DNA from: Companilactobacillus ginsenosidimutans
GTDB lineage: Bacteria > Bacillota > Bacilli > Lactobacillales > Lactobacillaceae
Assembly: GCF_001050475.1 (NCBI RefSeq)
Contig: NZ_CP012034.1
Coordinates: forward strand, 2,232,001-2,296,000
Direction of reading: 5' to 3'
Length of the DNA: 64,000 nucleotides
The first letter of the stretch is position 1; every line of letters begins with the position of its first letter. Positions 46,061 through 55,310 of the stretch are shown here, in pieces. The translations under genes and the position numbers were made by a program. The notes under the pieces were generated by a model that saw nothing but the letters and a program-made list of their open reading frames with translations, had not been told where the DNA came from and did no database searches.

Positions 46061-47134
46061 ATGCGGGTCTTACATATAAATGCAGGTAACGAGGATGGTG
46101 GCGCAAGAACTTACATCATTAATCTGATGAAAGGCCAAGAATCCACTGATGTCGATGCCACTTTAATGACATTCGAAGAAGGTCCAGTTGCGAGAATGGC
46201 TCGTGATAATGGGCTTCACGTAGTTGTTATGCCACAAAAACGTCAAATTGATTTATCGATTTTGACACCATTAGTTACTTACATAAATGATCATCATATA
46301 GACGTGGTTCATACACATGGACCTCGTGCCAATTTTATTATGTCTTTAGTAAAAAATCGTATCAAGGCAACTTGGGTGACGACTGTTCACTCTGATCCTC
46401 GAATCGATTTTTCAGGACTAAAGGGAAAAATCTTTTTGAAGTTAAACGTCAGAGCATTGAAACAAGCTGATTATATTTTTTACATGAATCCAGATTTGGT
46501 TGCTTATTTCAATTCATTGCACATTTCAAAAAACAAAACCGATGAAGTATTCAACGCCATTGATTTTAAGCAAGCAATTCCAGAACCTCAGCGTCAAAAA
46601 CACTTTAGCTTGTTAATGATTGCTCGACTAGTCGAAGTAAAGAATCATGCGATGACGCTTCAAGCCTTATCAAAATTAGACTTTGACTTCAAAATGATTT
46701 TTGTCGGGGATGGGCCATTGATGGGTGAGCTCAAGCAACAGACTCATCAATTAGGCTTAGATAAAAAAGTTCAGTTCGTCGGTTTCCACGAGAATACCGG
46801 AGATTATTACGATGAATGTGACGTATCAATGCTTACTTCTAACTCTGAAAGTTTGCCAACGGTATACTTGGAATCAGCACTTCATGGCCGTCCAGTTATC
46901 GCCACAAATGTTGGTGCAACTAGCAAGGTTATTAATGATAAAACTGGCTGGTTAATTCAACCTGGTAGCGTCTCCGAATTAGCAGAAGCATTGAATGACG
47001 CCCATAAAGAATGGGAAAATGATAATTTAGACTCAAAAGGTATGGAACTCTATTCAGAAACCAAGAGTAGCTATTCAATTGAAAAATTAGCCGAAGCAGT
47101 AAAACTAGGCTACAAAGCTGCCCTGCACGCATAG
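46061..47134 (+). CDS. GT4 glycosyltransferase
   Basis: Retaining GT-B enzyme of 357 residues. The N-terminal domain has NAGNEDGGARTYIINLMKG and DVVHTHGPRANFI. The C-terminal donor domain has MIARLVEVKNHAMTLQA, the EX7E region ESLPTVYLESALHGRPVIAT, and KTGWLIQPG. It belongs to a surface-glycan gene group with tagA and the ligase-like protein. The sugar and acceptor are unknown. GAGAGGTG precedes the start. Confidence 0.87.
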   Translation: MRVLHINAGNEDGGARTYIINLMKGQESTDVDATLMTFEEGPVARMARDNGLHVVVMPQKRQIDLSILTPLVTYINDHHIDVVHTHGPRANFIMSLVKNRIKATWVTTVHSDPRIDFSGLKGKIFLKLNVRALKQADYIFYMNPDLVAYFNSLHISKNKTDEVFNAIDFKQAIPEPQRQKHFSLLMIARLVEVKNHAMTLQALSKLDFDFKMIFVGDGPLMGELKQQTHQLGLDKKVQFVGFHENTGDYYDECDVSMLTSNSESLPTVYLESALHGRPVIATNVGATSKVINDKTGWLIQPGSVSELAEALNDAHKEWENDNLDSKGMELYSETKSSYSIEKLAEAVKLGYKAALHA

Positions 47135-47180
47135 TCATGTTAAAATGGTAACAATATTACCAAAAAATAAGGGAGAAATG

Positions 47181-48653
47181 ATGACTCAAAATTTGAATCG
47201 TGATCTTACTTTACATACAGATTATTACGAATTAAATATGATGTATACATATTGGAAGAAGGGAATTCACAATCGTCGTTCCGTTTTTGAATGCTACTTT
47301 AGAAAGTTGCCATTTGATAATGGATACGCAATTTTTGCAGGTCTAGAACATGCTGTTGATTATCTAAAAACTTTGTCATTCTCAGATGATGACATTGATT
47401 ACTTGAGAGAGTACGGAGAATTCGATGAAGAATTCTTACGCTGGTTAAAGGATTTAACTTTTAGTTGTACAATTCGTTCAGCTAAAGAAGGAGATTTGGT
47501 TTTCAACGAAGAACCAATTTTCCAAGTTGAAGGTCCTTTGGCACAAGCAACTCTTATTGAAACAGCAATTTTAAACATCATTAATTTTCAAACTTTGATT
47601 GCTACTAAAGCAGCACGTATTAAGACTGTCTGTGGTGACAATCCCGTCTTAGAATTTGGTTCAAGACGTGCTCAAGAAGTTGATGCTGCCATTTGGGGTA
47701 GTCGTGCTTCTTACATCGGTGGTTTTGATGCCACAAGTAACGTTCTTGCCGGAAAAATGTTTGGCATTCCTATTTCGGGAACACATGCACATGCATTAGT
47801 TCAAGCTTACCAAAATGAATATTTAGCATTTAAAGCCTATGCTGAAACACACAAAAATTGTGTCTTTTTAGTTGATACATATGACACATTAAAGAGTGGT
47901 GTTCCTAGTGCTATTCGTGTTGCCAAAGAATTTGGCGACAAAATTAATTTCCAAGGTGTCAGAATTGATTCTGGTGATATGGCTTATATTTCTAAGCGAG
48001 TCCGTGAGCAATTGGATGAAGCTGGATTTACTGACGCTAAGATTTATGCATCAAATGATTTAGACGAAAAAACTGTTTTAAACTTAAAGATGCAAGATGC
48101 CAAGATTGATGTCTGGGGAATCGGAACTAAGAATATTACTGCTTTCGATCAGCCAGCACTTGGTGCAGTTTACAAGTTAGTAAGTATTGAAGATGAAAAA
48201 GGTAACATGCTTGATACTTTGAAGTTGTCTAGTAATGCTGCCAAAATTTCAACTCCAGGCAAAAAACAAGTTTGGAGGATTACTAATAAAGACAAGAACG
48301 ATAAGTCTGAGGGAGATTACGTTTCACTATTTAACGAAGATCCTCGTCAACACAATTCACTCTACATGTTCCATCCACAATACACTTACATCAATAAGAC
48401 TGTTGAAAACTTTGATGCAAAACCATTGCTTCAAGATATCTACAAAGATGGTAAATTAGTTTACGATTTTCCATCAGTTCAAGAAATTCATCAGTATTGT
48501 GCAGATAATTTGGATTCATTATGGGATGAATACAAACGTCTCTTGAACCCACAAATTTATCCAGTAGATCTATCTTCAAAACTTTACAGCCACCGTATGA
48601 AATATATTGAAAAAGTACGTAACGACGTAAACAATATTAAAGTTGGTGATTAG
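47181..48653 (+). CDS. pncB: Nicotinate phosphoribosyltransferase
   Basis: First step of the Preiss-Handler route: nicotinate plus PRPP to NaMN. 490 residues from ATG 47181 (AAGGGAG eight bases upstream; ATG 47178 is an alternative). It has [40 protein letters not shown] and the phosphate-binding [13 protein letters not shown]. nadE starts two bases after the stop, so the pair makes NAD from nicotinate with a NadD encoded elsewhere. Confidence 0.95.
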   Translation: MTQNLNRDLTLHTDYYELNMMYTYWKKGIHNRRSVFECYFRKLPFDNGYAIFAGLEHAVDYLKTLSFSDDDIDYLREYGEFDEEFLRWLKDLTFSCTIRSAKEGDLVFNEEPIFQVEGPLAQATLIETAILNIINFQTLIATKAARIKTVCGDNPVLEFGSRRAQEVDAAIWGSRASYIGGFDATSNVLAGKMFGIPISGTHAHALVQAYQNEYLAFKAYAETHKNCVFLVDTYDTLKSGVPSAIRVAKEFGDKINFQGVRIDSGDMAYISKRVREQLDEAGFTDAKIYASNDLDEKTVLNLKMQDAKIDVWGIGTKNITAFDQPALGAVYKLVSIEDEKGNMLDTLKLSSNAAKISTPGKKQVWRITNKDKNDKSEGDYVSLFNEDPRQHNSLYMFHPQYTYINKTVENFDAKPLLQDIYKDGKLVYDFPSVQEIHQYCADNLDSLWDEYKRLLNPQIYPVDLSSKLYSHRMKYIEKVRNDVNNIKVGD

Positions 48654-48655
48654 GA

Positions 48656-49471
48656 ATGCGACCATTACAAAAGGAAATTATTGAATTCGAAAAAACACTA
48701 CCAGAAATTGATGCTGAAAAAGAAATCCGCCGTTCAGTAGATTTTTTAAAAAATTATCTACTCAAGAATAAAGGACTTAAGACCTTAGTATTAGGTATTT
48801 CTGGTGGACAAGACTCCACTTTAGCCGGAAAGTTATCTGAAATTGCTATGACTGAGCTTCGCCAAGAAACAGGTGACAATGAATATCAATTCGTCGCCGT
48901 TCGTCTACCATATGGTGAACAAGCAGATGAATCAGACGCCATGCAAGCAATTGAATGGATGGAAGCCGACCAAGTAGTCCGCGTAAACATCAAAAAAAGC
49001 GTTGACGAAATGGTCAACGCTTTGGAAGCCAACGGAGTAGGAATTTCTGACTTCAACAAAGGCAATATCAAAGCACGTACCAGAATGATTGCTCAATACG
49101 GAGTAGCCGGCGAAAACGCCGGTGTCGTTGTAGGAACAGATCATGCAGCTGAAAACATAACCGGTTTTTACACCAAATTTGGTGACGGAGCAGCAGACGT
49201 AACGCCACTATTCAGATTAGACAAGCGCCAAGGTAAGAAATTACTAAAGAAATTAAACGCACCAACCAATTTATACGAAAAAACACCTACCGCTGACTTG
49301 GAAGAAGACCGTCCAAGCTTACCTGATGAGAAAGCCCTAGGCGTAACATACACAAACATCGATGATTATCTAGAAGGAAAAGATGTACCAGAAGAAGCAG
49401 CAGAGAAAATCGAAGCATGGTACAAGAAAACAGCTCACAAGAGAAGATCACCTTATACAGTATTTGATTAA
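48656..49471 (+). CDS. nadE: NAD synthetase, ammonia-dependent
   Basis: Converts NaAD to NAD with ATP and ammonia. 271 residues, the ammonia-dependent length with no glutaminase domain. The PP-loop is [17 protein letters not shown], and [20 protein letters not shown] is the family signature. C-terminal [15 protein letters not shown]. It is translationally coupled to pncB (two-base gap, weak own site). Confidence 0.95.
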   Translation: MRPLQKEIIEFEKTLPEIDAEKEIRRSVDFLKNYLLKNKGLKTLVLGISGGQDSTLAGKLSEIAMTELRQETGDNEYQFVAVRLPYGEQADESDAMQAIEWMEADQVVRVNIKKSVDEMVNALEANGVGISDFNKGNIKARTRMIAQYGVAGENAGVVVGTDHAAENITGFYTKFGDGAADVTPLFRLDKRQGKKLLKKLNAPTNLYEKTPTADLEEDRPSLPDEKALGVTYTNIDDYLEGKDVPEEAAEKIEAWYKKTAHKRRSPYTVFD

Positions 49472-49603
49472 ATGACTAAGGGGTTGAACCAAAAGAATCG
49501 GTTTTAATATTTGGTACTCCACGTAATTTTGGATGCGAAGCGGCAAAGCATTCACGATGACACTCAAGTTATCACGTAGTTTCATTGAAGTGAGAGGAAA
49601 ATC
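49472..49603. other. Intergenic segment before repeat D
   Basis: No gene recognised. Contains small inverted repeats (ATGCGAAGCGGCAAAGCAT) that may be a decayed repeat copy. Confidence 0.35.
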
Positions 49604-49787
49604 GAGCCGGAAGGAGCAAGAAATACAGGTAGCAGTGAAAGTGGAATTAAGGCGAGAGCCTTAATTCCACAGGACGAGTTTTGAAATTCGCGAACCGTGC
49701 GAAGTTCAAAACCGAGATTGAAGACCGCACTTCGGCTTCAATCGGTCCCACCGCAACCTGAATTTCTTGCTCCTGCAGGCGGCATCC
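49604..49787 (-). repeat. Family I structured repeat, copy D (four-way form)
   Basis: Minus orientation: GATGCCGCCTGCAGGAGC start and CTTCCGGCTC end. The arms GAGCAAGAAATTCAGGTTGC and its counterpart pair with one mismatch. Three internal hairpins: GATTGAAG/CTTCAATC, GGTTTTGAAC/GTTCAAAACC-type, and GTGGAATTAAGGC-TCTC-GCCTTAATTCCAC (13 perfect pairs). It has one more hairpin than other copies. Confidence 0.78.
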
Positions 49788-49831
49788 TTAGCCTCCAACC
49801 CCAAACAATATATAATTAAATTTATCCAAAA

Positions 49832-49866
49832 TAGGACATTCATTTTTTCGAATGTTCTTTTTTTAT
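49832..49866 (+). terminator. Terminator after nadE and repeat D
   Basis: GGACATTC and GAATGTTC stem around a T-rich loop, then seven T. Confidence 0.75.
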
Positions 49867-49913
49867 AATTAAATTTCCGTGATAGAATACTTCGTAAGAA
49901 AGAGGTGTTCTAC

Positions 49914-51101
49914 ATGAAAAATCCAGTTGAATTAATGAACCCCGAAGTCGTTGCAATCAAGCAACAAGAAATTTTTAAATTCAATGCGTTAGCTAAAGCA
50001 AATTCAGGCGTAGTCAATATGACCGTTGGTGAACCAAACTTCCCAACACCTGACCATATTAAATTGGCCGCAATTCGTGCAATCATGAACGACGACACAA
50101 AATATACAGTTCCTGAAGGAGATCACGATTTACTTCGTGCAGCCTCAAATTATTTGCATGAAAAATACGGATTGAATTACGACCCAGAGTCCGAAATGAT
50201 TACCACACTGGGTGTTACTGAGGGTGTGTTCTCAACATTAAATGCTCTTTTGGATGAAGGTGATGAGGTATTAATTCCTGCACCTTGCTATACAATTTAT
50301 GGACCAGATACGAATTTTGACCATTCAAAACCAGTTTATTTGGACACTTCCAAGACAGAATTTAAAGTGATGCCAGAACAATTAGATGAGCTTCTAAGTA
50401 CTCATCCAAGAATCAAGGTGTTTCTATTCAACTATCCAAATAATCCAACAGGCGTCACATATAACAAGCAAGAGCTAGAAAATCTTGCTGCAGTCCTTTC
50501 AAAATATGATGTCTTTGTAATTAGTGACGAAATTTATAGTGAGTTAACTTATAATTCAAAACACTATTCATTCGCTAAAATTTTGCCAAAACAAACAATT
50601 TTATTGAATGGCGTTTCTAAGTCACATGCCATGACCGGTTGGAGAATTGGGATTGCTTGCGCACCAAAAGAAATCATTAGTCAAATCAATAAAATTCATG
50701 AGTTGGCAACAACTGCTGTTTCAACAATTTCTCAAGCAGCAGCAACTGAAGCTTATACAAATGGATTCGATGATCCAATGAAAATGCGTGACGAATATAA
50801 ACAACGACGTGACGTTTTGTTGTCTGGACTAGAAAAATTAGATTTCTATTGTCCAATTCCAGATGGAGCATTTTACTTATTTGCAAAAATTCCCGAAGGA
50901 TTAAATCAAGATGATGTCACATTTGCTAAGGATTTATTGAAGAAAGAAGGCTTAGCAATCTTGCCAGGAAGTTTCTTCGGTGAAGGCGGATCCGGTCACC
51001 TACGACTGAGTTATGCCGCAAGTATGGAAAGTATCCAAAACGCTTTGGTAAAATTAAGGGATTATGTAACAAACTACGCAAGTAGCAAGGAACAAATTTA
51101 A
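49914..51101 (+). CDS. Class I/II PLP aminotransferase (aromatic or PatA-like)
   Basis: 395 residues from ATG 49914 (AGAGGTG upstream). Fold type I aminotransferase: NMTVGEPNFPTPDHIK, NYPNNPTGVTY, ISDEIYSELTY, and the PLP-binding Lys in NGVSKSHAMTGWRIG. The C-terminus has LPGSFFGEGGSGHLRLSYAA. It is closest in feel to AraT/PatA enzymes that act on aromatic amino acids or acetyl-diaminopimelate. The substrate cannot be fixed from sequence. Confidence 0.88.
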   Translation: MKNPVELMNPEVVAIKQQEIFKFNALAKANSGVVNMTVGEPNFPTPDHIKLAAIRAIMNDDTKYTVPEGDHDLLRAASNYLHEKYGLNYDPESEMITTLGVTEGVFSTLNALLDEGDEVLIPAPCYTIYGPDTNFDHSKPVYLDTSKTEFKVMPEQLDELLSTHPRIKVFLFNYPNNPTGVTYNKQELENLAAVLSKYDVFVISDEIYSELTYNSKHYSFAKILPKQTILLNGVSKSHAMTGWRIGIACAPKEIISQINKIHELATTAVSTISQAAATEAYTNGFDDPMKMRDEYKQRRDVLLSGLEKLDFYCPIPDGAFYLFAKIPEGLNQDDVTFAKDLLKKEGLAILPGSFFGEGGSGHLRLSYAASMESIQNALVKLRDYVTNYASSKEQI

Positions 51102-51129
51102 GTATCATCAAGTTTTTATAGGGGGAAAA

Positions 51130-52593
51130 ATGATCAATAAATTCCAAAAGACCATAAGTTGGATAACACTAGTTTGTGTAGCCTTATTTACAACTGTCGT
51201 GTTCGTTCAAATGTGGCACAATTTATTCAAAAATTATTTTCCATTTAATCCTGGAAGATATGCGGGCTTATTAATTGTCGGATTAATACTCGTATTAGTT
51301 GTAGGATTTATCCTTTACAAATTGAAGGATGACAATCGGGTCACAAACCGTGTCATCCTTTTAGTTTTGCTTGCGATATTCGCTGTTGTTGGGATAATGT
51401 GGATAAACTTTGTACCGAATACGCAGTTAAGTGACTTTGGAGGATTTTGGAGCCACGCAAAAGATGTTCTAGACGGTAAAAAAATATATCATTTTGACAA
51501 TGATTATTTTGCTAAATGGGCTTATCAAACTGGATATTTAGCTTACGTTGTTGGAGCAACGAAAATCTTCGGATATCACATTGCAGCAATTCAATATTTG
51601 AATGTGTTATACCAAGTTCTAATCTTGTGGGTTGTATATGAATTAGTAGTAAAAATTTTCGATAATATAAAAATGGCCAGATTATCAGTACTTTTATTGA
51701 TGATCAACTTGGACTGGTTTGCTTTAAACAGTCAAGCAGACAACCAATACTTAGGTTCACTATTATTTTTAACGACATTTTATTTGATTTTACAAGACAA
51801 GTATTGGACTTATATATTAGCTGGATTAACACTCGCACTTGGCTCGATCATCAGACCAATTGGACCGGTAATTATTGCAGGTATTGTTGTTTTTGCGTTG
51901 GTTTACATGTTTATGCGCAACAACAAGTTTCAGTTAAGCGGGATCTATAAATTGTTAGTTGTTTTAGCTGTTTATTTCGTTATTTTTAGTGGTGCAGGGA
52001 TGTTAATTAAATCCTCTGGACTCAATGAGTATGGACTTTCAAACCGAGATACAGAATGGAAATTTGTTATTGGTCTCGATGAAAATTCTAAAGGTGTCTA
52101 TGATACGGCACTAGTTAATTCATTTGATATGAATCAAAGTCGAGCTAAAGTGTTGAAACAAGAAAAGGAAGTTGTGCATGAACACGTGGAACAGCTAAAC
52201 AAAACTCATGGCTGGTTCAATCTTTTTCAGGCAAAATTAGCAACACTTTGGTCGAAGCGTGCAACCGGTATCGATTTCACTGGAATAGAAGTTAACCATT
52301 CACCTGTGACCGTTAATGTTGTGCAGTTTGTCGGCTATGTTGGATCAATTTTGACGATAATTTTCTCGTGGATTGGTTCATTAAAATTGTTTAAATTTAA
52401 CTATAAAAATGGACTTTTCCTATTGTTATTACCACTTATGGCGTTTGTAATAGTACAATTGTTAATTGAAGTACAAGGTAGATATCGAATCGAATTTATT
52501 CCGGTTTTAGCAGTGTTAGGTGGGACTGGATTGTACACAATTTTCGATTGGATCAAAACGAGTTGGAGTGGGAGACATGGCAGAAGCATTTAA
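51130..52593 (+). CDS. GT-C type membrane glycosyltransferase
   Basis: 487 residues with about 12 helices and a first outer loop holding SDFGGFWSHAKDVLDGKKIY. The Asp there fits the catalytic loop of GT-C enzymes (GT39/ArnT-like). A soluble loop (about 300-385) precedes the last helices. It overlaps the next gene, a polyprenol-phosphate glycosyltransferase, by 17 bases. The pair probably makes a lipid-linked sugar and transfers it to a surface polymer outside. Confidence 0.75.
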   Translation: MINKFQKTISWITLVCVALFTTVVFVQMWHNLFKNYFPFNPGRYAGLLIVGLILVLVVGFILYKLKDDNRVTNRVILLVLLAIFAVVGIMWINFVPNTQLSDFGGFWSHAKDVLDGKKIYHFDNDYFAKWAYQTGYLAYVVGATKIFGYHIAAIQYLNVLYQVLILWVVYELVVKIFDNIKMARLSVLLLMINLDWFALNSQADNQYLGSLLFLTTFYLILQDKYWTYILAGLTLALGSIIRPIGPVIIAGIVVFALVYMFMRNNKFQLSGIYKLLVVLAVYFVIFSGAGMLIKSSGLNEYGLSNRDTEWKFVIGLDENSKGVYDTALVNSFDMNQSRAKVLKQEKEVVHEHVEQLNKTHGWFNLFQAKLATLWSKRATGIDFTGIEVNHSPVTVNVVQFVGYVGSILTIIFSWIGSLKLFKFNYKNGLFLLLLPLMAFVIVQLLIEVQGRYRIEFIPVLAVLGGTGLYTIFDWIKTSWSGRHGRSI

Positions 52594-53554
52594 GTTAGGT
52601 ATTGTAGTTCCTTGTTATAACGAAGAAGAAGTTCTTCCCGAAACTACCAAGGAACTAACTCATATTATTAGTAATTTAGTTAATGATCACAAAATTACTT
52701 CTGATAGTAAAATTGTTTTCGTTGACGATGGAAGTAAAGATAAAACTTGGTCGATGATTGATGATTTCTCGCAACAAAATGATTTTGTCTCAGGGGTCAA
52801 ATTAAGTCGTAATTTCGGTCACCAAGGTGCACTATTGGCTGGAGTTACTAGCGCATCCGCAAGTTGTGATGCTGTGGTTACGATTGACGCTGATTTACAA
52901 GATGATGTAAATGCTATTCCAAAAATGGTTGATGAATTTATTGCAGGCAGTGAAGTTGTCTATGGTGTTAGAAACAATCGTGATACTGACAGCTCATTTA
53001 AACGTGGAACTGCTGAAGCTTTTTACAAATTCATGGGTTGGCTAGGTGTCAAATTGGTGCCTGATTCTGCAGACTTTAGATTAATGAGTAAGCGTGCCTG
53101 TGAAGTTCTGCTGAGTTACAAGGAGACTAACTTGTTCTTACGAGGAATTGTTCCTTTAGTTGGTTTTAAGTCTGCGAAAGTTTATTATGCACGAAAAGAA
53201 AGATTTGCTGGAACATCCAAGTATCCATTGCGTAAAATGCTGAAGTTTGCGATCGATGGAATTACATCATTTTCAATCGTACCAATCAAAATGATTATGG
53301 GACTAGGATTTTTAATCGTCTTAATCAGTATTGGCCTGTTAATTTATACAATCGTTCAAAAAGCTCACGGTAATGTTGTAAGTGGTTGGGCATCGATGAT
53401 GATTTCTATTTGGGCACTTGGCGGTGTACAATTAATTTGTATTAGTGTTATCGGCGAGTATGTCGGTAAAATTTTCAGCGAAGTCAAACAACGTCCAAGA
53501 TTTACTATCGAACGTGATATTTATACTGAAAAAACTTTAAAAGAAGAAAAATAG
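52577..53554 (+). CDS. Polyprenol-phosphate glycosyltransferase, GtrB/CsbB type
   Basis: 325 residues from ATG 52577 (GGGAG upstream). GT2 domain with VVPCYNEEEVLPETTKEL, VFVDDGSKDKTW and TIDADLQDD (the DXD-type metal site). The GtrB/DPM1-like C-terminus has two helices (IVPIKMIMGLGFLIVLISIG, MISIWALGGVQLICISVIGE) and ends EVKQRPRFTIE. It loads a sugar on undecaprenyl phosphate. Possible partners are the overlapping GT-C protein and YfhO at 31994. Confidence 0.9.
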   Translation: MAEAFKLGIVVPCYNEEEVLPETTKELTHIISNLVNDHKITSDSKIVFVDDGSKDKTWSMIDDFSQQNDFVSGVKLSRNFGHQGALLAGVTSASASCDAVVTIDADLQDDVNAIPKMVDEFIAGSEVVYGVRNNRDTDSSFKRGTAEAFYKFMGWLGVKLVPDSADFRLMSKRACEVLLSYKETNLFLRGIVPLVGFKSAKVYYARKERFAGTSKYPLRKMLKFAIDGITSFSIVPIKMIMGLGFLIVLISIGLLIYTIVQKAHGNVVSGWASMMISIWALGGVQLICISVIGEYVGKIFSEVKQRPRFTIERDIYTEKTLKEEK

Positions 53555-53564
53555 AGGTAATTTT

Positions 53565-54002
53565 ATGAATCCAGCACAAAAACGAGCTGTTCAATATTCA
53601 GGTTTAATTAACCGATTAGTGTCAACAATTCAAGAAAACCAAGATTTGTTGAATCCTGAATTTGAAATTTTACGTAAAGCTTTAGATCGTGACCAAGTTG
53701 ATAAAGTCGATCCAGTCAGATACAAACGTTACCAACATGATTTTGAAAAGGGAGCAGTTGACTACAAGAAGTTAGCTGATCAATTGAAAAAGGGCAAAGC
53801 TCCTGCAAGATTGATGGGAATCCATTTGTCACTAGTTTCGTCATTCAACAAATATGTTGAGGGATGCGAAATGATGAGTGAAAGTATCAATGATGACCAA
53901 ACAATCGACCGTCAAAAATTTGATGATGCAGAGAAGATCCAAGATGAGAATATGGATAAATTCTCTAAATTGATGCAAAAAATGGCAGCAATGGGTCAAT
54001 AA
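53565..54002 (+). CDS. Conserved-looking helical protein of unknown function
   Basis: 145 residues, soluble, almost entirely helical and highly charged, with no signal peptide. I do not recognise the family. It starts after GAGGTAA and overlaps the sprT start by one base (TAATG), so the two are translated together. The ending EKIQDENMDKFSKLMQKMAA is coiled-coil-like. Confidence 0.7.
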   Translation: MNPAQKRAVQYSGLINRLVSTIQENQDLLNPEFEILRKALDRDQVDKVDPVRYKRYQHDFEKGAVDYKKLADQLKKGKAPARLMGIHLSLVSSFNKYVEGCEMMSESINDDQTIDRQKFDDAEKIQDENMDKFSKLMQKMAAMGQ

Positions 54003-54469
54003 TGACTGATCAAGAATTAACAGAGTTAGTAAAAAAGGTTTCCCAAGAAAATTTTGGGAAACCTTTTATTCATAAAGCAAATTTTAATTCTCGCTTGCAG
54101 ACGACTGGTGGCCGTTTTCACTTGAGGGATCGACATATCGATATCAATCCGAAAATGTATCAAATATACGGGCAAGACGTTTTAGTCGGGATTATTAAGC
54201 ATGAACTGTGTCATTATCATTTATATAATGCTGGATTGCCTTCACAACATCGTGATCGAGAGTTTAAAGTACTTCTGCAACAAGTTGGCGGGTTACGATT
54301 TGCTCCAAGCGTAAAGCAAATTTCACGTCATCGCAGAATTCATGTATACGAATGTACAAAATGTGGAACTATTTATCGAAGAGTCAGAAAACTTGATACA
54401 AAGCGATATGTCTGTGGAAAATGTCGAGGAAAACTCAAATTTCTCAATGATATTGAATTATCTTCTTGA
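54002..54469 (+). CDS. SprT-like metalloprotease domain protein
   Basis: 155 residues with the zinc protease motif HELCHYHL (about 76-83), followed by a zinc ribbon with two CxxC pairs (CTKCGTIYRRV and CGKCRGKLKFL). Bacterial SprT-family proteins resemble the Spartan protease but have little known function. The length matches Firmicutes SprT. Translation is coupled to the helical protein gene upstream. Confidence 0.9.
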   Translation: MTDQELTELVKKVSQENFGKPFIHKANFNSRLQTTGGRFHLRDRHIDINPKMYQIYGQDVLVGIIKHELCHYHLYNAGLPSQHRDREFKVLLQQVGGLRFAPSVKQISRHRRIHVYECTKCGTIYRRVRKLDTKRYVCGKCRGKLKFLNDIELSS

Positions 54470-54508
54470 TAATTTATTTTAGTATGTGTAAAATATATCT
54501 TGTTTGTT

Positions 54509-54594
54509 GCGGGTATGGCGGAATTGGCAGACGCGCAAGACTAAGGATCTTGTGGAGAATTATCTCCGTGGAAGTTCGAATCTTCTTACCCGCA
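54509..54594 (+). tRNA. tRNA-Leu (anticodon AAG)
   Basis: 86 bases. Acceptor GCGGGTA/TACCCGC with discriminator A, anticodon loop CTAAGGA (AAG), class II variable arm TGTGGAGAATTATCTCCGT, T arm GTTCGAATC. CCA not encoded. Confidence 0.93.
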
Positions 54595-54607
54595 TAAATT
54601 TAGATAG

Positions 54608-54643
54608 TAAAAAGGCTGACCTAATCAGGTCAGTCTTTTTTTG
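54608..54643. terminator. Terminator of tRNA-Leu, overlapping the convergent gene
   Basis: AGGCTGACCT and AGGTCAGTCT stem with seven T. The right half encodes the last residues of the minus-strand gene. Confidence 0.85.
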
Positions 54644-54995
54644 TCGAATTTTTTACTGTTTTAAAATTGAACAATGAGACGCCAATTGCTAATAATGCAA
54701 AGATAGTCCCAATGATTTTTACACTCATGCCAATTTTTGCGGTAGATTTATGAATAGAATTCCCCGATGGTAAAAAGTCAGGTGCAATCATACCTGATTT
54801 ATATTCTGAAGATTTTTCAGTCTTTCTAACTAAAGTTGATTCTGTGGGAGAACTATTTGTGGCCGCAAATGAGACGTCATTTGTTGCCAAGGCTAATCCG
54901 ATAGCACAAGCGATAATGATTGCTAAAATTAAACGATCAAACATTGGATATTGATCACGTTTTTTCTTAAAATCGTCTTTATTAAATCTTTTCAT
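54630..54995 (-). CDS. Small two-helix membrane protein of unknown function
   Basis: 121 residues: a basic N-terminus (KRFNKDDFKKKRDQ), a helix (LILAIIIACAIGLALATNDV), an external Ser/Thr/Lys-rich loop of about 45 residues, a second helix (IGMSVKIIGTIFALLAIGVS) and a short basic tail. I recognise no family. Its end lies inside the tRNA-Leu terminator. The ribosome binding site is weak (GTGGGAA). Confidence 0.55.
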   Translation of the reverse strand: MKRFNKDDFKKKRDQYPMFDRLILAIIIACAIGLALATNDVSFAATNSSPTESTLVRKTEKSSEYKSGMIAPDFLPSGNSIHKSTAKIGMSVKIIGTIFALLAIGVSLFNFKTVKNSTKKD

Positions 54996-55009
54996 ATTGC
55001 GTTCCCACT

Positions 55010-55108
55010 TTTTGGATCACCCGGAGGTGAATTATTTAATCCCGAAAGTATCAAATTGGGAAGAAATGGTACTTCCTAAAATGGATTATAAACCGATTGG
55101 TAGTTAAG
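55010..55108 (+). pseudogene. Possible 3' remnant of a lost gene
   Basis: A frame open from about 55001 ends at TAA 55106 and reads HPEVNYLIPKVSNWEEMVLP then KMDYKPIGS. It has natural-looking codon use but no start of its own except GTG 55028, which has no separate site. It could be the tail of a deleted gene. Weak evidence. Confidence 0.25.
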
Positions 55109-55310
55109 TAAAATTAAAAGCATTCATTACGATTCGATATAAAAAAATAAATATATCATGATGTATTGCAACGAGATTCTCATAACGTTATATTGAAGTT
55201 AACCCAAGGTGTTTTTAGAAAAATATTAAGTCCAGCTGTTTTTAAATGCTAGATATGTTCATCTTTGTTAAGGTTTCAAGCATGGGGGAATTTTAAACAC
55301 GGAGGAAATA
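55109..55310. other. AT-rich promoter region of the arylsulfotransferase-like gene
   Basis: About 200 bases. No RNA or repeat recognised. A strong CGGAGGAAA lies just before the next start. Confidence 0.35.
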
